A DNA stretch of 64,000 bases from positions 1 to 64,000 of the forward strand of contig JAJKFH010003936.1 of assembly GCA_023333565.1 (NCBI GenBank), read 5' to 3'. The notes under the pieces are model-generated. The model was not told where the DNA came from. It saw only the letters and a list, made by a program, of their open reading frames with translations, and searched no databases. Source of the DNA: Puffinus mauretanicus (Eukaryota; Chordata; Aves; Procellariiformes; Procellariidae). Of this stretch, positions 1-13,700 are shown piece after piece; the first letter of the stretch is position 1, and each line of letters begins with the position of its first letter. The translations under genes were made by a program, and so were the position numbers.

Positions 1-168
1 GCTGCCCAGGGAAGTGGTGGAGTCACCATCCCTGGAAGTATTTAAAAGACGTGTAGATGAGGCGCTTAGGGACATGGTGTAGTGGGCATGGCGGTGTTGG
101 GTTGACGGTTGGACTCGATGATCTTAGAGGTCTTTTCCAACCTTAATGATTCTATGATTCTATGATTA
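1..168 (+). repeat. CR1 LINE 3' end, sense orientation
   Basis: The first 168 bases read like a CR1 3' end: the remnant of the last ORF2 codons (GGTGGAGTCACCATCCCTGG, then a TTTAAAAGACGTGTAGATGA-like stretch), the short 3'UTR with TTGGACTCGATGATCTTAGA, and a tail with three ATTCTATG-type octamer units. CR1 is the dominant avian LINE. The element continues left of the window and lies in a KDM5B intron. Confidence 0.93.
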
Positions 169-1349
169 AGTGTCCACACAAGGCTGAGAGAGACCAGACA
201 GTATCATGTAACGTTGAATCAGAATAGACCAGTTCAACCCAGCTTTATGAGTACTGCTTTTGAAGCTTTATCAGGCTTGGAATGTGTGAATCAGATTTTA
301 TGTAATCCTATTTACAGTTACTTGTTTATAGCATTGTCACTCTGTGAAGTTATCTAACTATTTAAAAAGCAGAAGTTTAGAAATGCCAGACATGCAAACA
401 GTTCTTCTCCATCTGGCATTCTTGAACAGGGAAATATCAAACACATATGGTCAGGGTATTCTTTTATATCGTTCTCAACAATCCTAAATTATATGTAGTC
501 ATGCAAATTAGGCTGTTAATATAAATGACCAACAGTTACTGGAGATCAGTTCACAATTTAATATACCTCTAAAAAGGCTTTATTTCCATTATGGGTGAGA
601 TTGCCTACCCTGGCAAACAACCTCATTGGCAAAATACCAAGATGTCAGCTGCGAAGGAAGAACTTACTGCTGGAATAGCATTTCAGCCAGTACTAGATAC
701 AGAATAATTCCAGCCTTTGCAGAGAGATTACTCTGACTAACTGTCCATTATCCTGGGTGAAGTGCCAAACAGCCACAGAGGTACCTTTTTGGGGTAATTA
801 GCTGTTGAACATATGGAGAGAGAGAAGGTGTTGCTCTGCATGAAAGAGTAAAATGCCTGTGGCTTACTGGGACTGTGTGTTCAGCTCAAAAACCTTAACA
901 GTGCAGCAGAAATGAACCCCAGAAGCTCCATGCCCTTCCCACCTTTCTTCAAAGGCTTCTTTATCCTAACCTTGCTGTTCTTCAGCCTTCTTAATCATTC
1001 TAGAACAAAACCAGAAAACAGCATTGATGGCACACTTAAAATTTCCCTTTAGATCCTTTCTATTCTTCTGAGACCTCTTTTTGACACCTGTCTCTTAGTT
1101 CAAAGGAGTTTGGAGTGGAATTCCCTTGTTCTATGATCCTCCAGCTGGTGGACATGTTATGTATGAGGAGATGCTGATATATACACTGTGTGTTGAAGAT
1201 ACACTGTTTAAGTCTTCCAAATGTCATGATAATTTGCCATGCGCGTTGTGTGCATTGCAATGTTATTTGCCAGGCGGCTTGCACTTAAATGTTTAAGAGA
1301 TTTGGCAGTGGGTTTTCTTCTGATTTATTGTTGCATTTGTATATTTCAG
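169..1349 (+). other. KDM5B intron (3' part)
   Basis: AT-rich intronic sequence follows the CR1 tail and runs to the acceptor at 1349. Both strands contain only short open frames. I recognise no gene, RNA or repeat here. Confidence 0.6.
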
Positions 1350-1705
1350 GATCTTCTTGATCGTGTGGAAGCTTTTCAACAGCAAAGCCAAAAACTCCTT
1401 TCTGTAGAAATGCCTAGTGCTGCAGAACTTCAGGAGCTGTTGGATGTCAGCTTTGACTTTGACGTTGATCTACCCCAACTGGCTGAACTGCGGATACGTC
1501 TGGAACAGGCACGCTGGCTCGAGGATGTGCAACTGGCTTCCTCAGACCAAAACTCTCTTACTCTAGATGATATGAGACGTCTTATAGACTCAGGTGTTGG
1601 ACTCGCTCCCTACCCAGCGGTTGAGAAAGCAATGGCAAAGCTGCAAGAGCTCCTCACTGTATCTGAACACTGGGATGACAAAGCCAGAAATCTGATAAAG
1701 GCCAG
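1350..1705 (+). CDS. KDM5B: KDM5B exon (window exon 1): start of PLU-1-like region
   Basis: The exon begins in phase 0 after ATTTCAG and ends after two bases of a codon at AG|GTAGAA. It encodes 118 residues starting [14 protein letters not shown] and ending [10 protein letters not shown]. The sequence is rich in leucine, glutamate and glutamine, as expected for the helical PLU-1-like domain between the C5HC2 finger and PHD2. The reading frame is open leftwards into the intron, but only the part after the acceptor resembles KDM5B. Confidence 0.95.
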
Positions 1706-4700
1706 GTAGAAGCTAAATCTTAGTGTTTCATTTCGTAGTTCCATGAGCTGTTTGAGATGGAAATAGTTGGCCTTTCTTCTGAAGGGGCTCCTCTTTGTTC
1801 AACCAGTTCACAACACAAAGGCAAAACTTGTGCTATCCGGAAGGGAAAGGGATGGAGAAGGGGGATGAGTGACTGACTGATTTTAAACATTGGTGTTGGC
1901 TTGCAGTGTTTGTGGTGCTCCACTATCATTGTGCAAGTTCTCCTTTCGCCACAAGGAAGGGTTTTAAGACACCTCTTCCTCCCTTTCTACCTTCCTCCCT
2001 CCTCCAGTGTCAGGCTGGAGGATGCATGTCCAGATGGAGCTTAGATATATACTACCAACTGGTAAAATATTTATTATATGGACTACTTCTAACATTGAGG
2101 AGATTTTTCCAGATCAGTTGGTGCAGGGGAGAAGGAAATAAGCCAAATGCATCCTTACTGAGAAAAATTTTCTTGCTTATTGCTTTGACCTTCTGATTTA
2201 TAAAGTCCGTCTGCTTAAAGTTTAGAAAGGTGGCACAAACTTGTATGCAAGGTTTCTTCCCTCAGGATTCCTGATTTTTAAATTTTTTTTATTTTTTAAA
2301 TTTTTGCCCCAGCCTCATAATTATGAAACCATTTGAGCATTTCTTACTCATTAGTAACCATAGTATTTTAAAATGGTAACTTCATAGAGCACAAAACTGG
2401 AATAAGCTTGGTTTTACCCTCCAAAATAGAGATGCAGTTGAGGTTGTACTTTTCTAGAACGTCAGAATCAAATTGTGAAATACAGAAAAGCCATTTCTGC
2501 TTTTTTAACCTCCTAGTGTGGAATCTCTTAGTTGGTACTGTTTTGAGGTTCAAGGAGCATCCAAAGGTCTATAATTCAAAAGTTAGTGAATGTTAAATAT
2601 CCCTTAAGCCCAAATGTGTGAATATTAAAAAAAAAAAAAAAGACAACAGATTCTTTAATATTTTTAGCATTTATAGTAGGGAGTCTATAGCAAGCAAATT
2701 TCTAAAAGCATACGTGCATCACTAATGCCCTGGTTGTACCATAAGCATCTCTAGTGCTGGACATAATGTCATTATTTGGTGTAGCCCTTCAGTTTTAATA
2801 AGCCAAATGAGTAGAAGAGCCCCAATTGTACTGCAGTGTTTTACATTCTGAGATGTTTTGTTTCCATAGACCACGGCAGTCCCTGAGCAGTCTTGTAGCA
2901 GCAGTGAAGGAAATAGAGGAGATCCCAGCCTATCTCCCGAACGGTGTCGCACTGAAAGATGCGGTGCAGAAGGCCAAAGACTGGCTGCAGGAGGTGGAAG
3001 CTCTGCAGGTACGTAAGCTGCTCTCCTGCTTCTTGGTGAGTGGGAGCACCTGCTGTCAGGTTAACCCCCCCACGCTCTGCCCGCTGTGTGCGCTTGGTGC
3101 TTCAGCATCCCGCTGAATTCGGAGTGCTTAATCTGTGACATCTATTGCCTTAGACACAGTGCAGTTATGGTCTGATGAGTGCTGTTGTTTTTACCTCTGT
3201 TTCTGGACCTGATTTGTATCCCTTCACCTCCACAATTAACTGGCTGCAATAAAATCTATAAAGGAGCTATTAACAAAAATCTAAAGTTAAAAATGTATTA
3301 TACTGTGGAGCTTTACCTTAAGGTAAATTTTGCTCCGTCACGAATAACAATGGTCATATTACCTGGTAATCATATTTTTGTGCACCATTCTGCAGATGAA
3401 AGAAAAATACTGCCTTTGTAGCATTTTTATGAAGATCACTTTCTTGTTAAATAAGGTTAAATGTTTTGGATGCTAGTGGAAGTCATTTTGCTAAGACGCT
3501 CCAACCACTGCCCTAACTTAAAGGAATGTGTCGTCTTTTCAGAGAGTGCTTTCATAACATCAGCAAGCTAAAGAACAGCTATACTGTAAAAGATGATCAC
3601 CATCTTACTGCACTCCTGTAACACATAGCATGGAGCAGGTGACACAGTCGAAGTTCTGCTTGCTGACTCTTGAATAAACAAATACCCTGAAGTCACCAAC
3701 AATATCTCTTCACAGCCTTCATTTGCTTGGCTAAACAAATAATTTTCCTCTAGCATCTAAAAAAACCCTACGATTTCCTGATCGAGGAGTATTCCTGATC
3801 AGACAAGTGTCCTGTCCTTGTAGTTTCTCCAGTTTTGAATGCACCTTTCTGGAGCATGCCTCGTGTGCTGTACTGCAGGTAACGCCTCCCCAACACCTGA
3901 TGATACAAGGATATTAATACTTACTGGTCGTGGAAGCGCCTCTTCTGAGGCCCCATAGAATTTATTTGCTGTTTCCACAGCTCTATCGTTAGTGATATTT
4001 CAGACATCCTGTGATTGAGAGGTATTCCCTCATTTGTTAAACACTAACCATGGCCAATCTCAAGGCTGTTTCTTGTTCTGTTCCTGTATGGTTGGCCTTT
4101 GATTTCATAGATTAAAATACTTGTAATTTTGTAGTAGTTCTGCTGGAATTTTGAGAGGGAAGTTACTTGGTTTTCTCTTCTTCCTTCCCTCGTCTCTTCA
4201 TCCTCTTCCATTTTTTGAGGCTCCTTCCAGCTTTGTGTGACTTCCATTTCCATGTTCACACTCGAAATAAGTCTTCAACTGAGCAAAAAGCTGACGGCAG
4301 AGATTGCAAACCAGAGTCTTCTAAACAAAAGATGTATACAGGTTTTCACCTTGGCTTCTAGCACTTCCCATTTGAATCTTCTTTTTTTTTTAACCTTTCG
4401 GACCTTTTAACCTTTCCACCTTTACGTGTGGACCCAGTTTCCTTTCCTGTGTTTTTACGTTCTTTGCTTCTTTCACAGTTCAATGGCAGCTTAACTCTCC
4501 CCGCTTCGCACTTCCCGATTCCCCTCTTCTGTTAGCAGGATTGCTCGGGCAGCCAGACACCGGGCTCCTTCCAGCCCGAGCGAGGGGTCGTAGCCTGGAC
4601 CGACCCTTTGAAGTGGTTCGTGGCTCGGCCTCACAAGTACTCGTGCGAGGGGTCAGTGGGACTGCACAGCTCAGGACTGGGATAGCCTTGATTTCGCTTT

Positions 4701-7700
4701 GATATAAGTTGCCAAGTATTTTCTTAAATTTTCATTTGTCCTCATGTTTTTTCCATAAAGTGAACTCTGATCTGACTTACTAGTATTTTCAGGCCTATCT
4801 GAACTAAATTCTTTTGAGTCAAGCAGCTTTTATGTAAGAAATTAGTTGTCCTGGGCTAATTTTGAAGGAACAAAGTTCATGTAATACTAACTTTTGAGGG
4901 CTATCTTGAGAGGACTTAAGTGAATTGTTCTTGGCGTTTGCCAATTTCTTGGTTTCGATTCTGAAATCCTGCCTGCTGCATATGGAAGAATGTGTCTGTA
5001 TGTGCCAAGAATTTTTGCTTCAGTTCTGCGAAGATTTTGGTAAATGCCTGCAGTCGTGACTTGCAGGAAGTTCTTGGTATCAGTACTTTGAGGTTTGCTG
5101 CTGGGGATGTTGGGGTCGTTCTGGATGAATAGTTCTCGAGTCCCACATCACCGCCTATTTTAGAAATTACCTCTCAGTGCTGCTGTACTGCTGGACCTCT
5201 TGTAACTGGGCTGCCTTAGGTGTGGGCTGCTCAGTGAATGACCAGAGCTCGCTGTAAAATGGCCTGTTGGATACTTGAGATGGTTCCTTGCTCTTGGCGT
5301 GCTGGGGACTGGGTTAGACTTGCCTTCTGGGTCCATTTTAAAATTATTTTGATTTTCTGCTGTGAATGCAGATTGTTAGATTGGGAGTCTGCTTATATTG
5401 TTGGCAGTCTCTTTTTTTTTTTTTTTTAAAAAAACTGTCATTTGGTAAGTGTTCTCTCCTCTCCCCCCACCCCCCAAATGTTTTATTAGTTTTGTTTGTG
5501 TACTTAATGACTAGAGCATGAGAAGCACAAATGTTGGAATAACAGCTATGGAAGTGACTGAAGTGTCTGAGCAGTAAATTCTTTTTTACAAGCTCTACCT
5601 TCAGTTAGTCTAAATAACTTGCTGTGATTCATGGAAGTGGTATGTCTTATATACATCCAGCACTTTTTAATTTATAATCTGACAGGTTGGAGGACGTGTG
5701 CCTGTACTGGACACGCTGGTGGAACTTGTCACAAGAGGTCGATCTATTCCAGTGCATCTGGACTACCTGCCGAGGCTGGAGTCCTTGGTGTCCGAAGTTC
5801 AAGCGTGGAAGGAGTGTGCAGCTAACACGTTTCTGTGCGAGAACTCCCCCTATTCTCTTCTGGAGGTAAGAGACCTCAGCTCTGGAGAAAACCACCACTC
5901 ACACCACAGCAAAAGCACATCTGAGTTGCAGTATTAACTCACGAAATAGCAGTAAATATTAAGTATATTTGCAGAATTGTTTTTTGATTGTATTACTTAT
6001 TTTAATGTAATTTTTATTAGATTGACCTATGGTTTTAATGATCATTTTAAACTTCTAAAATGCGTAAGATTTAGCTATACTTTCTCTATTCTTTTTAATC
6101 AGTGGCTAATGAGAGCATGCTGTGCCATAGCCTGACATTTTCCATATAAATATGGGAATATTGACATATTTGTGGCACTGAATTTACTTCAGCGCGTCAG
6201 GCCGCAGCCGCTGGGGAGCAGGGTGATCCCCGCGTCGCCCACCTCCGCGCGGTGACAGCCAGACCTTTCACGGGGCTGTGCTGAGGGCGAGGCCGGAGCT
6301 GCTTTAGCTGGCCCGCGGGGTCTGTTGCTGCGTGTGTGCGAACACGGCAGCTCTTGCGCAGTCCACGCGCTCCGGCTGCGCGGAGCCCCTCCCACCCCAG
6401 CCCCCCTCGGTCTGTCAGGGCAGCCCCTGGAATCCTCTGCTGTGTGCCAGGGCTTGCAGCTTAAACCACGCGAAGGCTGTGCAGTGCATCAGCTGTCTCT
6501 GTACGCCCGCAGGCTGAATGAAACATGGAGGTTTTTGTGGTCTCCCCATTTTTTAAAACTGGATTTTTAACCTTCCAGCTCTCCCCATTTTCCACATAAC
6601 CTCATCCTAGTCCCCTAAATCTTTGATGGAAAAAACTGCAGGAATCCCTGTTCTGACCAGTCACATGTAGCTGCGTTAGGGCAAGACGAATGCATTTAAA
6701 ACGTTGCAGACGATACTGCTTGTCTGTCCACCAGGTGTTGTGTCCCCGGTGTGATATTGGAATGCTGAATCTGAAGAGAAAGCAGAAGAAGTTGAAGGAG
6801 CCAGTGCCAAGTGGAAAGAAAAAAAGCACTAAGCTAGAGACTCTGAGTGACTTAGAAAGAGCTCTCTCTGAGAGCAAAGATACTGCATCTGCGGTATGTG
6901 GTTTAAGATTTTTTTTTTCGAACTGGAGTTTCTTCTAAGTTCTTTGAATCTTTGTTTATGTTTGCCTCTTGTGCAGGAGTGTTATTTCTCACTCTTTTCT
7001 GCTTGCTATGCTGTTCTGCAGAAGGACTTCTAGGACTGCGCTTTTCTGTGCTTGCTTCAGACTTCCCAAAATTGCTTTTAGTGGAAAAAACATGTGTTGT
7101 CTTTGTGCATGAAGTAGCCTTACAGTTTGCCAGGCAATGCCTGTAGCTTAACAAAGCATAGGAAAATAAAAAATTGAGACCTATTTTCCCCACCATACCA
7201 AAACCTTATTAAAGATAGGATAGGGTTTTCCGGAGTCTGATCCTTTCAAAGAACACAATAACCCAACACCATTTATAATTAAAGCAAACACCATAAATAA
7301 TTTAAAAAACCCTCATGCATTATGAAGTCAATAAAACGCTAGTTCTGGATGGAGCAGCTTAGTTACTGGTGGTAAAGTGCTTCATCCCAAAAGACCTATT
7401 TCAGAGCCTCCACCATTGTCAGATTAAGCAATGTCCCCTGATTAATGAGGAGCAGTAGACTGATTTGGTAGGGTTTGAATATAATTGTCCCTTTAGGTAT
7501 GGGACATTTAAGTTGAAACCTGTGGCAGCTACTTGAAACCTGTACGTTCAGTGCTTCGGTTTTGGCCTCCCTTGTCTAGAAATCCAGACTTACGAGTGCT
7601 GTAAGGGGAAGAGACTGGGTCCTTTGAGTCGCACACCCTTCTCCTCTTTGACTAGGTCACCTCTCGTTAATGGTTGGGATATTGAAAGAGGAGGATACTC

Positions 7701-10700
7701 ACATGGGCTGCACCCAGGAAAATGCATTCGTTTAGTGTGGCAGGTTTTGCTTCTGATGCATGAGGGGATCGAGAATCTTCTTATAGCGGAGGTTTGGATA
7801 CTTTCACAACCCAGCGCTGTAGCTGCAGTGCTCAGCACCCATGCGTACGTAATGTGGTGTGCTGTGCCAGAGTCCCATATCTGCCCACGCTGGACACAGC
7901 TGTCTAATTCTTGCATAGCTGATTTTTCTCTACTCATCACATTTCAAAGCCATGATGTGTGAAATAACTGTTTTGTATATATTTATAAACCCTCCTGTAT
8001 ACATTTATTTTTATATACATAATAAAAGGCATAGAATTTATTAGTTGCAGCTGCTCCTTATAGCCTTTATGAAACTGAAATGTATTGCTATCTTTAATAG
8101 CAGCTAATGCTAAAGATACCTGAAAAAAAGATCATGAGCAGGTGTAGAAAGGGCAAACAACGCATTCAGGAGTACACCTGAATTTCACTTGGTGTTTACA
8201 AACCCCAAGGCGAGTCCGTAGCTCAGGGTATGGCCCTGTGCACTGGACAGCGTGTTCAAGGTGGGTATCAGAGATGCGTTTGTATTTCCGAAAACTGCCC
8301 AGATATGTTTTACGATTATACAGCGTCAGACTACATTTGAGAGACATGTTCATAGAGGAGTACCTGCAAGCCAAATCTGCACTTGTTTCAGAATTTAAGC
8401 TGCTTTAATGAAGGTAATGTTTTTGTAGTACAAAACATGAAGGATTTGGAACAGAGAGGAAGGGAGTTAGGAGGTTATTTTTTGCAAAGGAACAACTTTG
8501 TATCTCTGGGCCTGATGAGAAAACGGAAGGAAACTGAAGTCAGATCGCTGCACATCCTCGTAACTGCTTCGCTTCAAACTGCTTCGCTTCAAACATTCGC
8601 TTGAAGGCGTACAGGGGTGAGGAGCTTCTTAACGATCTGAAATACTTGCTGGCGTATCTGAAGAGTGTGATTGTGCAAAGGGCACCCTGTTTCTAGTGAG
8701 TAATGTTCCTTTCGCAATTACATCCCTTTCTTTGAACTCCCTTTTAGATGGCTACGCTTGGGGAAGCCCGATTAAAGGAGATGGAAGCGTTGCGTTCCCT
8801 GCGAGCAGCAAACGAAGTGAAGGTGCTGTCTAGTGAGGAGGACGCAGAACTGAAAGTCTGTCTGTGCCAGAAGGAGCCGGCTGCTCCGATGATACAGTGT
8901 GAACTCTGCAGAGGGTTCTTCCACACCGGCTGTGTTTCGGTGCCCAGCGTTTTGCAGGGACCTCGTGTGTGGCTCTGTCCACACTGCCATCGATCAGAAA
9001 AACCACCTTTAGAAAAGATCTTACCGTTGCTGGCCTCCTTGCAGCGTATCCGTGTGAGGCTTCCTGAGGGGGATGCCTTACGGTATATGATCGAGAGAAC
9101 TGTGAACTGGCAGCACAGAGCACAACAAATGTTGTATTCAGGGAATCTAAAACTTATACAAGACAAAGTTGGCTCAGGATTATTGTACAACAGATGGCAA
9201 ACCACGGCAGGCCAATTGCCAGAGACAAACAAGGTGAGGCTGAGCTGCTTCTGGGTTTCCTGGCGGTGGGTGGCGTGTGGTCAGCAGGAACAGGCTGTAA
9301 CACCCCTGCGTTTTGGGCTCGTGTATCTGCATACAAATACTGGCGAGGCAGATTGTTCATGTGTTGCTTTACAGATATAAGGAGTTTGGGTTCTGCCTTG
9401 ACAGTTGGCCAGGATGTGCGTGTCCTCCAGCAACAGCTTCGTGTTCTTCAGCTGGAGTCCTGGGAACAATTACTCCTCAAGGGCCTATTCTCCCTTCTCC
9501 TCCTCTCAGCTCCTACGCTCTAATGTGACACTATTAACGACAGAGTTGCTGAAGCTATTGTTTCTACAGTGCTTAGTATTCAATTAGTCTTTATATTCTG
9601 TTCTTACAAGTATTTCAATACAGTTTTAAGTGTTGAGAATTAGTAACAGAGGCACAAACTGTCCAGTGTCTTACCAGCTTAGCTCTCAGATGAGGTTGTT
9701 TTCAACAGGGTATCTTCATCCGTTACTGCTCCTCCTTCTCCTTATCACTCACTAGAACTCCTAAGCTGAATATTTTGCTAATATTACTGAGTTAAACTAC
9801 AGTAACTGTTCCAGGTGTGGTCACGAAGGAGTTTCAGACTTCCTCCAGTAAAGATCTTTCAGCGAAAAATGCAGGGAAAGTGGGGAAATGGGTTAAGCAT
9901 TTCTAGTTTTCCTGAGATAATAAATGCAGAAAAAATCTGAAATACAAGGTCTGTGCAGCATAAAGAACATAAAACATCCCAAAATGAAATGCACTCTGCT
10001 TTTACTTTTTGATTGAAACACCTTAGCTTTGCTAGTCCAACCCTGTTACCATTAGTCTGTGTGTTTTGTGTTTTCACACTTAGTTATGTTAAAACATAAA
10101 ATGTGCCACGCATTCTTGAAGAGGTATTGTAGCTGCTTCTCTGGTAGCTCAGCTATACCAAGTTGCTTGTGTTGACCAAATTTTTCAAATAAGCAAGCCT
10201 AGTTTTAGAAATTAAAACTATGTTTAGGCATGTAAGAGAATTTTTCTGATAATGTAGGTTCAAAAGTATCTTTTTACTAGATCAACTAGTATAGTTGAAA
10301 AAAACGGGGCAAGATTTTGGGCATATAAGTTGATGCTTGGGCCAGAAATGGAAGCAGTAAGCTTAGTTTTATTAGCACGGTTTTATTAGCTCAGCGTGGT
10401 ACCATGAGGTTCCTCTGACCCTGAAAGCAGTCTAACCATTTTTGTGTGGTCTGGAGCTCGAGTCAGTAAACCTCCTAGATCAAGGTAACTGTAGCTGAAC
10501 TAGCTCAGGTCCCTGCAACTGTATTTCCCAAATCAGAAGTCCCTGGGAAGCTCGATGGAAGAGTATTGGACCATGAGCGTCAGCTTGGGTCCCTCGCTGT
10601 GCCTGAGCTGAGGAGCCTTGCTGGAGGCAGTGGTTCGGAGGGCAGGTCAGAGGTGGCCTCCAGAGCCATCTCGGCACAGGAGCTGAGCTAAAACTTTGGT

Positions 10701-13700
10701 CTCGATGGATTTGAGGTGGTTTTTCAGTGAATCCAGTGTCTCAGTATTGCTCTCCTGTCCTGTAACAATTTTATTTTCCCTGTTACCTGGGGTAATCCAA
10801 CATTCTCATTCCTCCAGAGAAGCTCGTAGCAGTAACCACTGGAGTTGGTCTTCTTTGGCACTGGCCAAAGTGAAGAATGCAGAGCGTTTAGATGAGTTTG
10901 AAAAATTCACTTGAAAAACAGCTGTGAGAGTTAATGAGAGCCAGATTTTGAAAGGGGCCCAGACACTTGAATTAGTGAGGTAGACGGTATTTTGGAAGGC
11001 ATCTGGTGAAATGCCTTTGACACTCGTGAGTCCAAAACTGACACTTGCATAAGTGGCCTTTGCGTAAGTAAGCGCACATTCTGCCATTGGCACGTCTTCT
11101 GTGCGTGCTGAGGTAAAGTGCTTCAAAGCAGTTTGGTGTCTCATTGGATCAATGGAGTGAGAAATCACTTCTTTATTGTGCACAAAAGCAGGAAACGCTA
11201 ATATTTACTCAGAGTCCATTCTAGAGCTGAAGCCCTCGCTGCTGCAAGTCAGGGATTATCCCTGCAGTGCTCTGCCTGCGTTGTCTCTGCTCCACAGGCT
11301 CGTTCTCCTCTGGTAGGGCATGCTGCTGCATGCACTGGGGCTAATTTCTGATCCCTGTGGAAATGATAATTCACAGCTAAGAATTCTGGCAATAAAGTTG
11401 CTTTTGCCTATTTCCAGGTGTAGGATGAAGGATTTGGGTGTATTAGATTGAACAGTTTGTAGGAATACAAGATTTAAGCAACTGTAAGAGAAACAAGTTT
11501 TGATTCTATTGCAGTTATTTGACACTTCAAAACTACATGTTTAGTGAAAATATCTATGCATTATGTTTTGTTTGTTTTCTAGGTTTCCCAGACAATTGGA
11601 GCTATGTCGTTCTCCATGCCTCATGACTGGGATAACAGAACCATATATTTACATTCTCCATTTTCTACAGGACAGCACTGCATCCCACTTCATGGTTTGT
11701 AATCTTCACTTTGATGTTCCCCTCCTCCCCCCTTTTTTTCCCGTGTTTGGTGGAGAAGACTGGGTGTCCTGGTCAACAGGAGGTGGCTAAGGCAGGGAGG
11801 CACGCGACTGCGAAGTGCGTCTGGTTGCTTCTCCATCCCCTCAGCAGCTTTGGAACTTAATGTCCAGCTTTGGCAGAGGGGTAAATTTCTCAACGATACA
11901 AATTTCCCAGATGTAATGAAAAGATGTGGCGCGGTAGGAGAAGAGGTATCAGCCGAGAGCTGGCCCCTTCCCACGTGAACAGCACGCAGTGGGCTGTGGC
12001 CAGCCAAACGGGCTGCAGGAGGGGAGGGGAGGGGGGAGACCACTGAAATTGTAGGAGCTGGATGGGAACAACGTGGGGAAGTAGTGCTGGAGACCACAGG
12101 GTACTTAATCCATAGGACACGGGTCCAGCTAAGTTTTGCTGCAGCACAACTGTCACAGGGTCGCAGAGACTTGGGAGTTTTCTTAGCTGCTGTGGCTGCT
12201 GCTGTGCTCTGGGTCACTCAGCACAGGTTCTGCATGCTTCCTAGCTCAGACTTGGTGTTTATTGGACTAACGCAGACATGCTACAAATTGCATCATTTTA
12301 CAACTGTAAAAGAAGCTATTTATCATTTCTTCCCTGCTGATGTGTAATGCTCCAGGGACACAGGTCCAGCCTTATCTTCATGTTTTCAAGTCAGTGCAGC
12401 TTAGTCCGTACTAATTTTACACAAGACACTCACTTCAGTTTAACGTTACAGTTAAAATCAAACAAGGCAGTCCTTTGTACAACAAGTTTAGCTATCAGGA
12501 CATATTTGAGTTGTACTGAATACTATATTAAAAAGCTGTTATTTACACAATGATTTTGACTTCCCGTAGCTGTGACTTGCCCAATGCAAGTTTGGTAAGC
12601 TCGATAGCAGCAGTAGTGGTGACTGTATGGCAGGGCTCAGTTGGGCGAGGCTCATCCTCTCAGCTTTTCTTCCTCTCCTCTCTTGGCTTCACTTACGGAT
12701 TTCACTCAGTTTGTTCATCTCACCCACTTGTTATGTAGTGAGGGGACCATCACGCTTCTTGCAGCTTCAGAAGCAGGAGAAATTGCCGAGAACGATGGCA
12801 ATTGCATCTCCTCGAACCAGCAAGACATGCAAGCCTGGAAGGGTACTGAGCCACAGTGCAGTAACTGCTGTGCAAGCGTTTCTTTCCTTTTAACCCCGCT
12901 GTTAAAAACGAGCAGTGAAGAGGGAACAGATAAAAGTTAATTCATACAGTTGCAGATTTTAAAAAGTCTTTCACAGTTTTTTTTTATGTGCTACCAGAGA
13001 AGAATTTTCATTATCTGTGCAGTTCTCGTCAGTGCTGACACTGAAGAATTCCTTTTCTCCTCTCTCCCTGTCTTTCATAATAGTCATTAGCACAGAGCTG
13101 GATGAGCTGATGATGGAAGCCCAGCTGCTACAGGTTTCTCTGCCTGAAATACAGGAGCTGTACCAGATCCTATTCACAAAGCAAAGCCCTGTTTTGCAAA
13201 CAGAGCAGAGGTCATCCCTTGGACCGACAAATGAAAAGGCAAGTGTCTGACAACAGCAGTGAGATTGGGGTCACTTTGGAGTAGCGGCTCTGCCTGAACC
13301 CATAAGCTTTACAAAGAGGTTTGTGTGTGTGTCTGTACTTCCATGAAAATACATTTTTTTTGTTCAAAAGGGGTCAAGAAGTTGATAACGAATTTGTTAC
13401 AAACTATTGAATAGAATTTGTGGCCTAATGCAGTTTTGCAATTTGAATCTGTTTTTTATGGTGACACTGTATTTTAAATACAACTATCCTAATTTGACTC
13501 TTGTCCTGTGTTTAAGAGGCTTTCCAAGAGAGCTGCCTCTGAAGCAGTGGATTCAAGAGGCAGGAAATGAGAATCCTTTTTTCTATAAATTCTGTCACTG
13601 GAGTGTGATGCTATCCTTTGCTCCCCTTACACATCCCACTTCTGCTGAAAAGGCAGCACTCTGTCAAACGCTGCACTTTTACTTAAGCCTATTCGTAACA

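Noticed and set aside
8748..9233. ATG at 8748 as a separate gene start
   Set aside because: It is the first codon of an internal KDM5B exon with a good acceptor just before it; the protein continues from upstream exons.
11690..12217. 175-codon minus-strand open frame
   Set aside because: Overlaps a true KDM5B exon on the other strand and has no recognisable domain.
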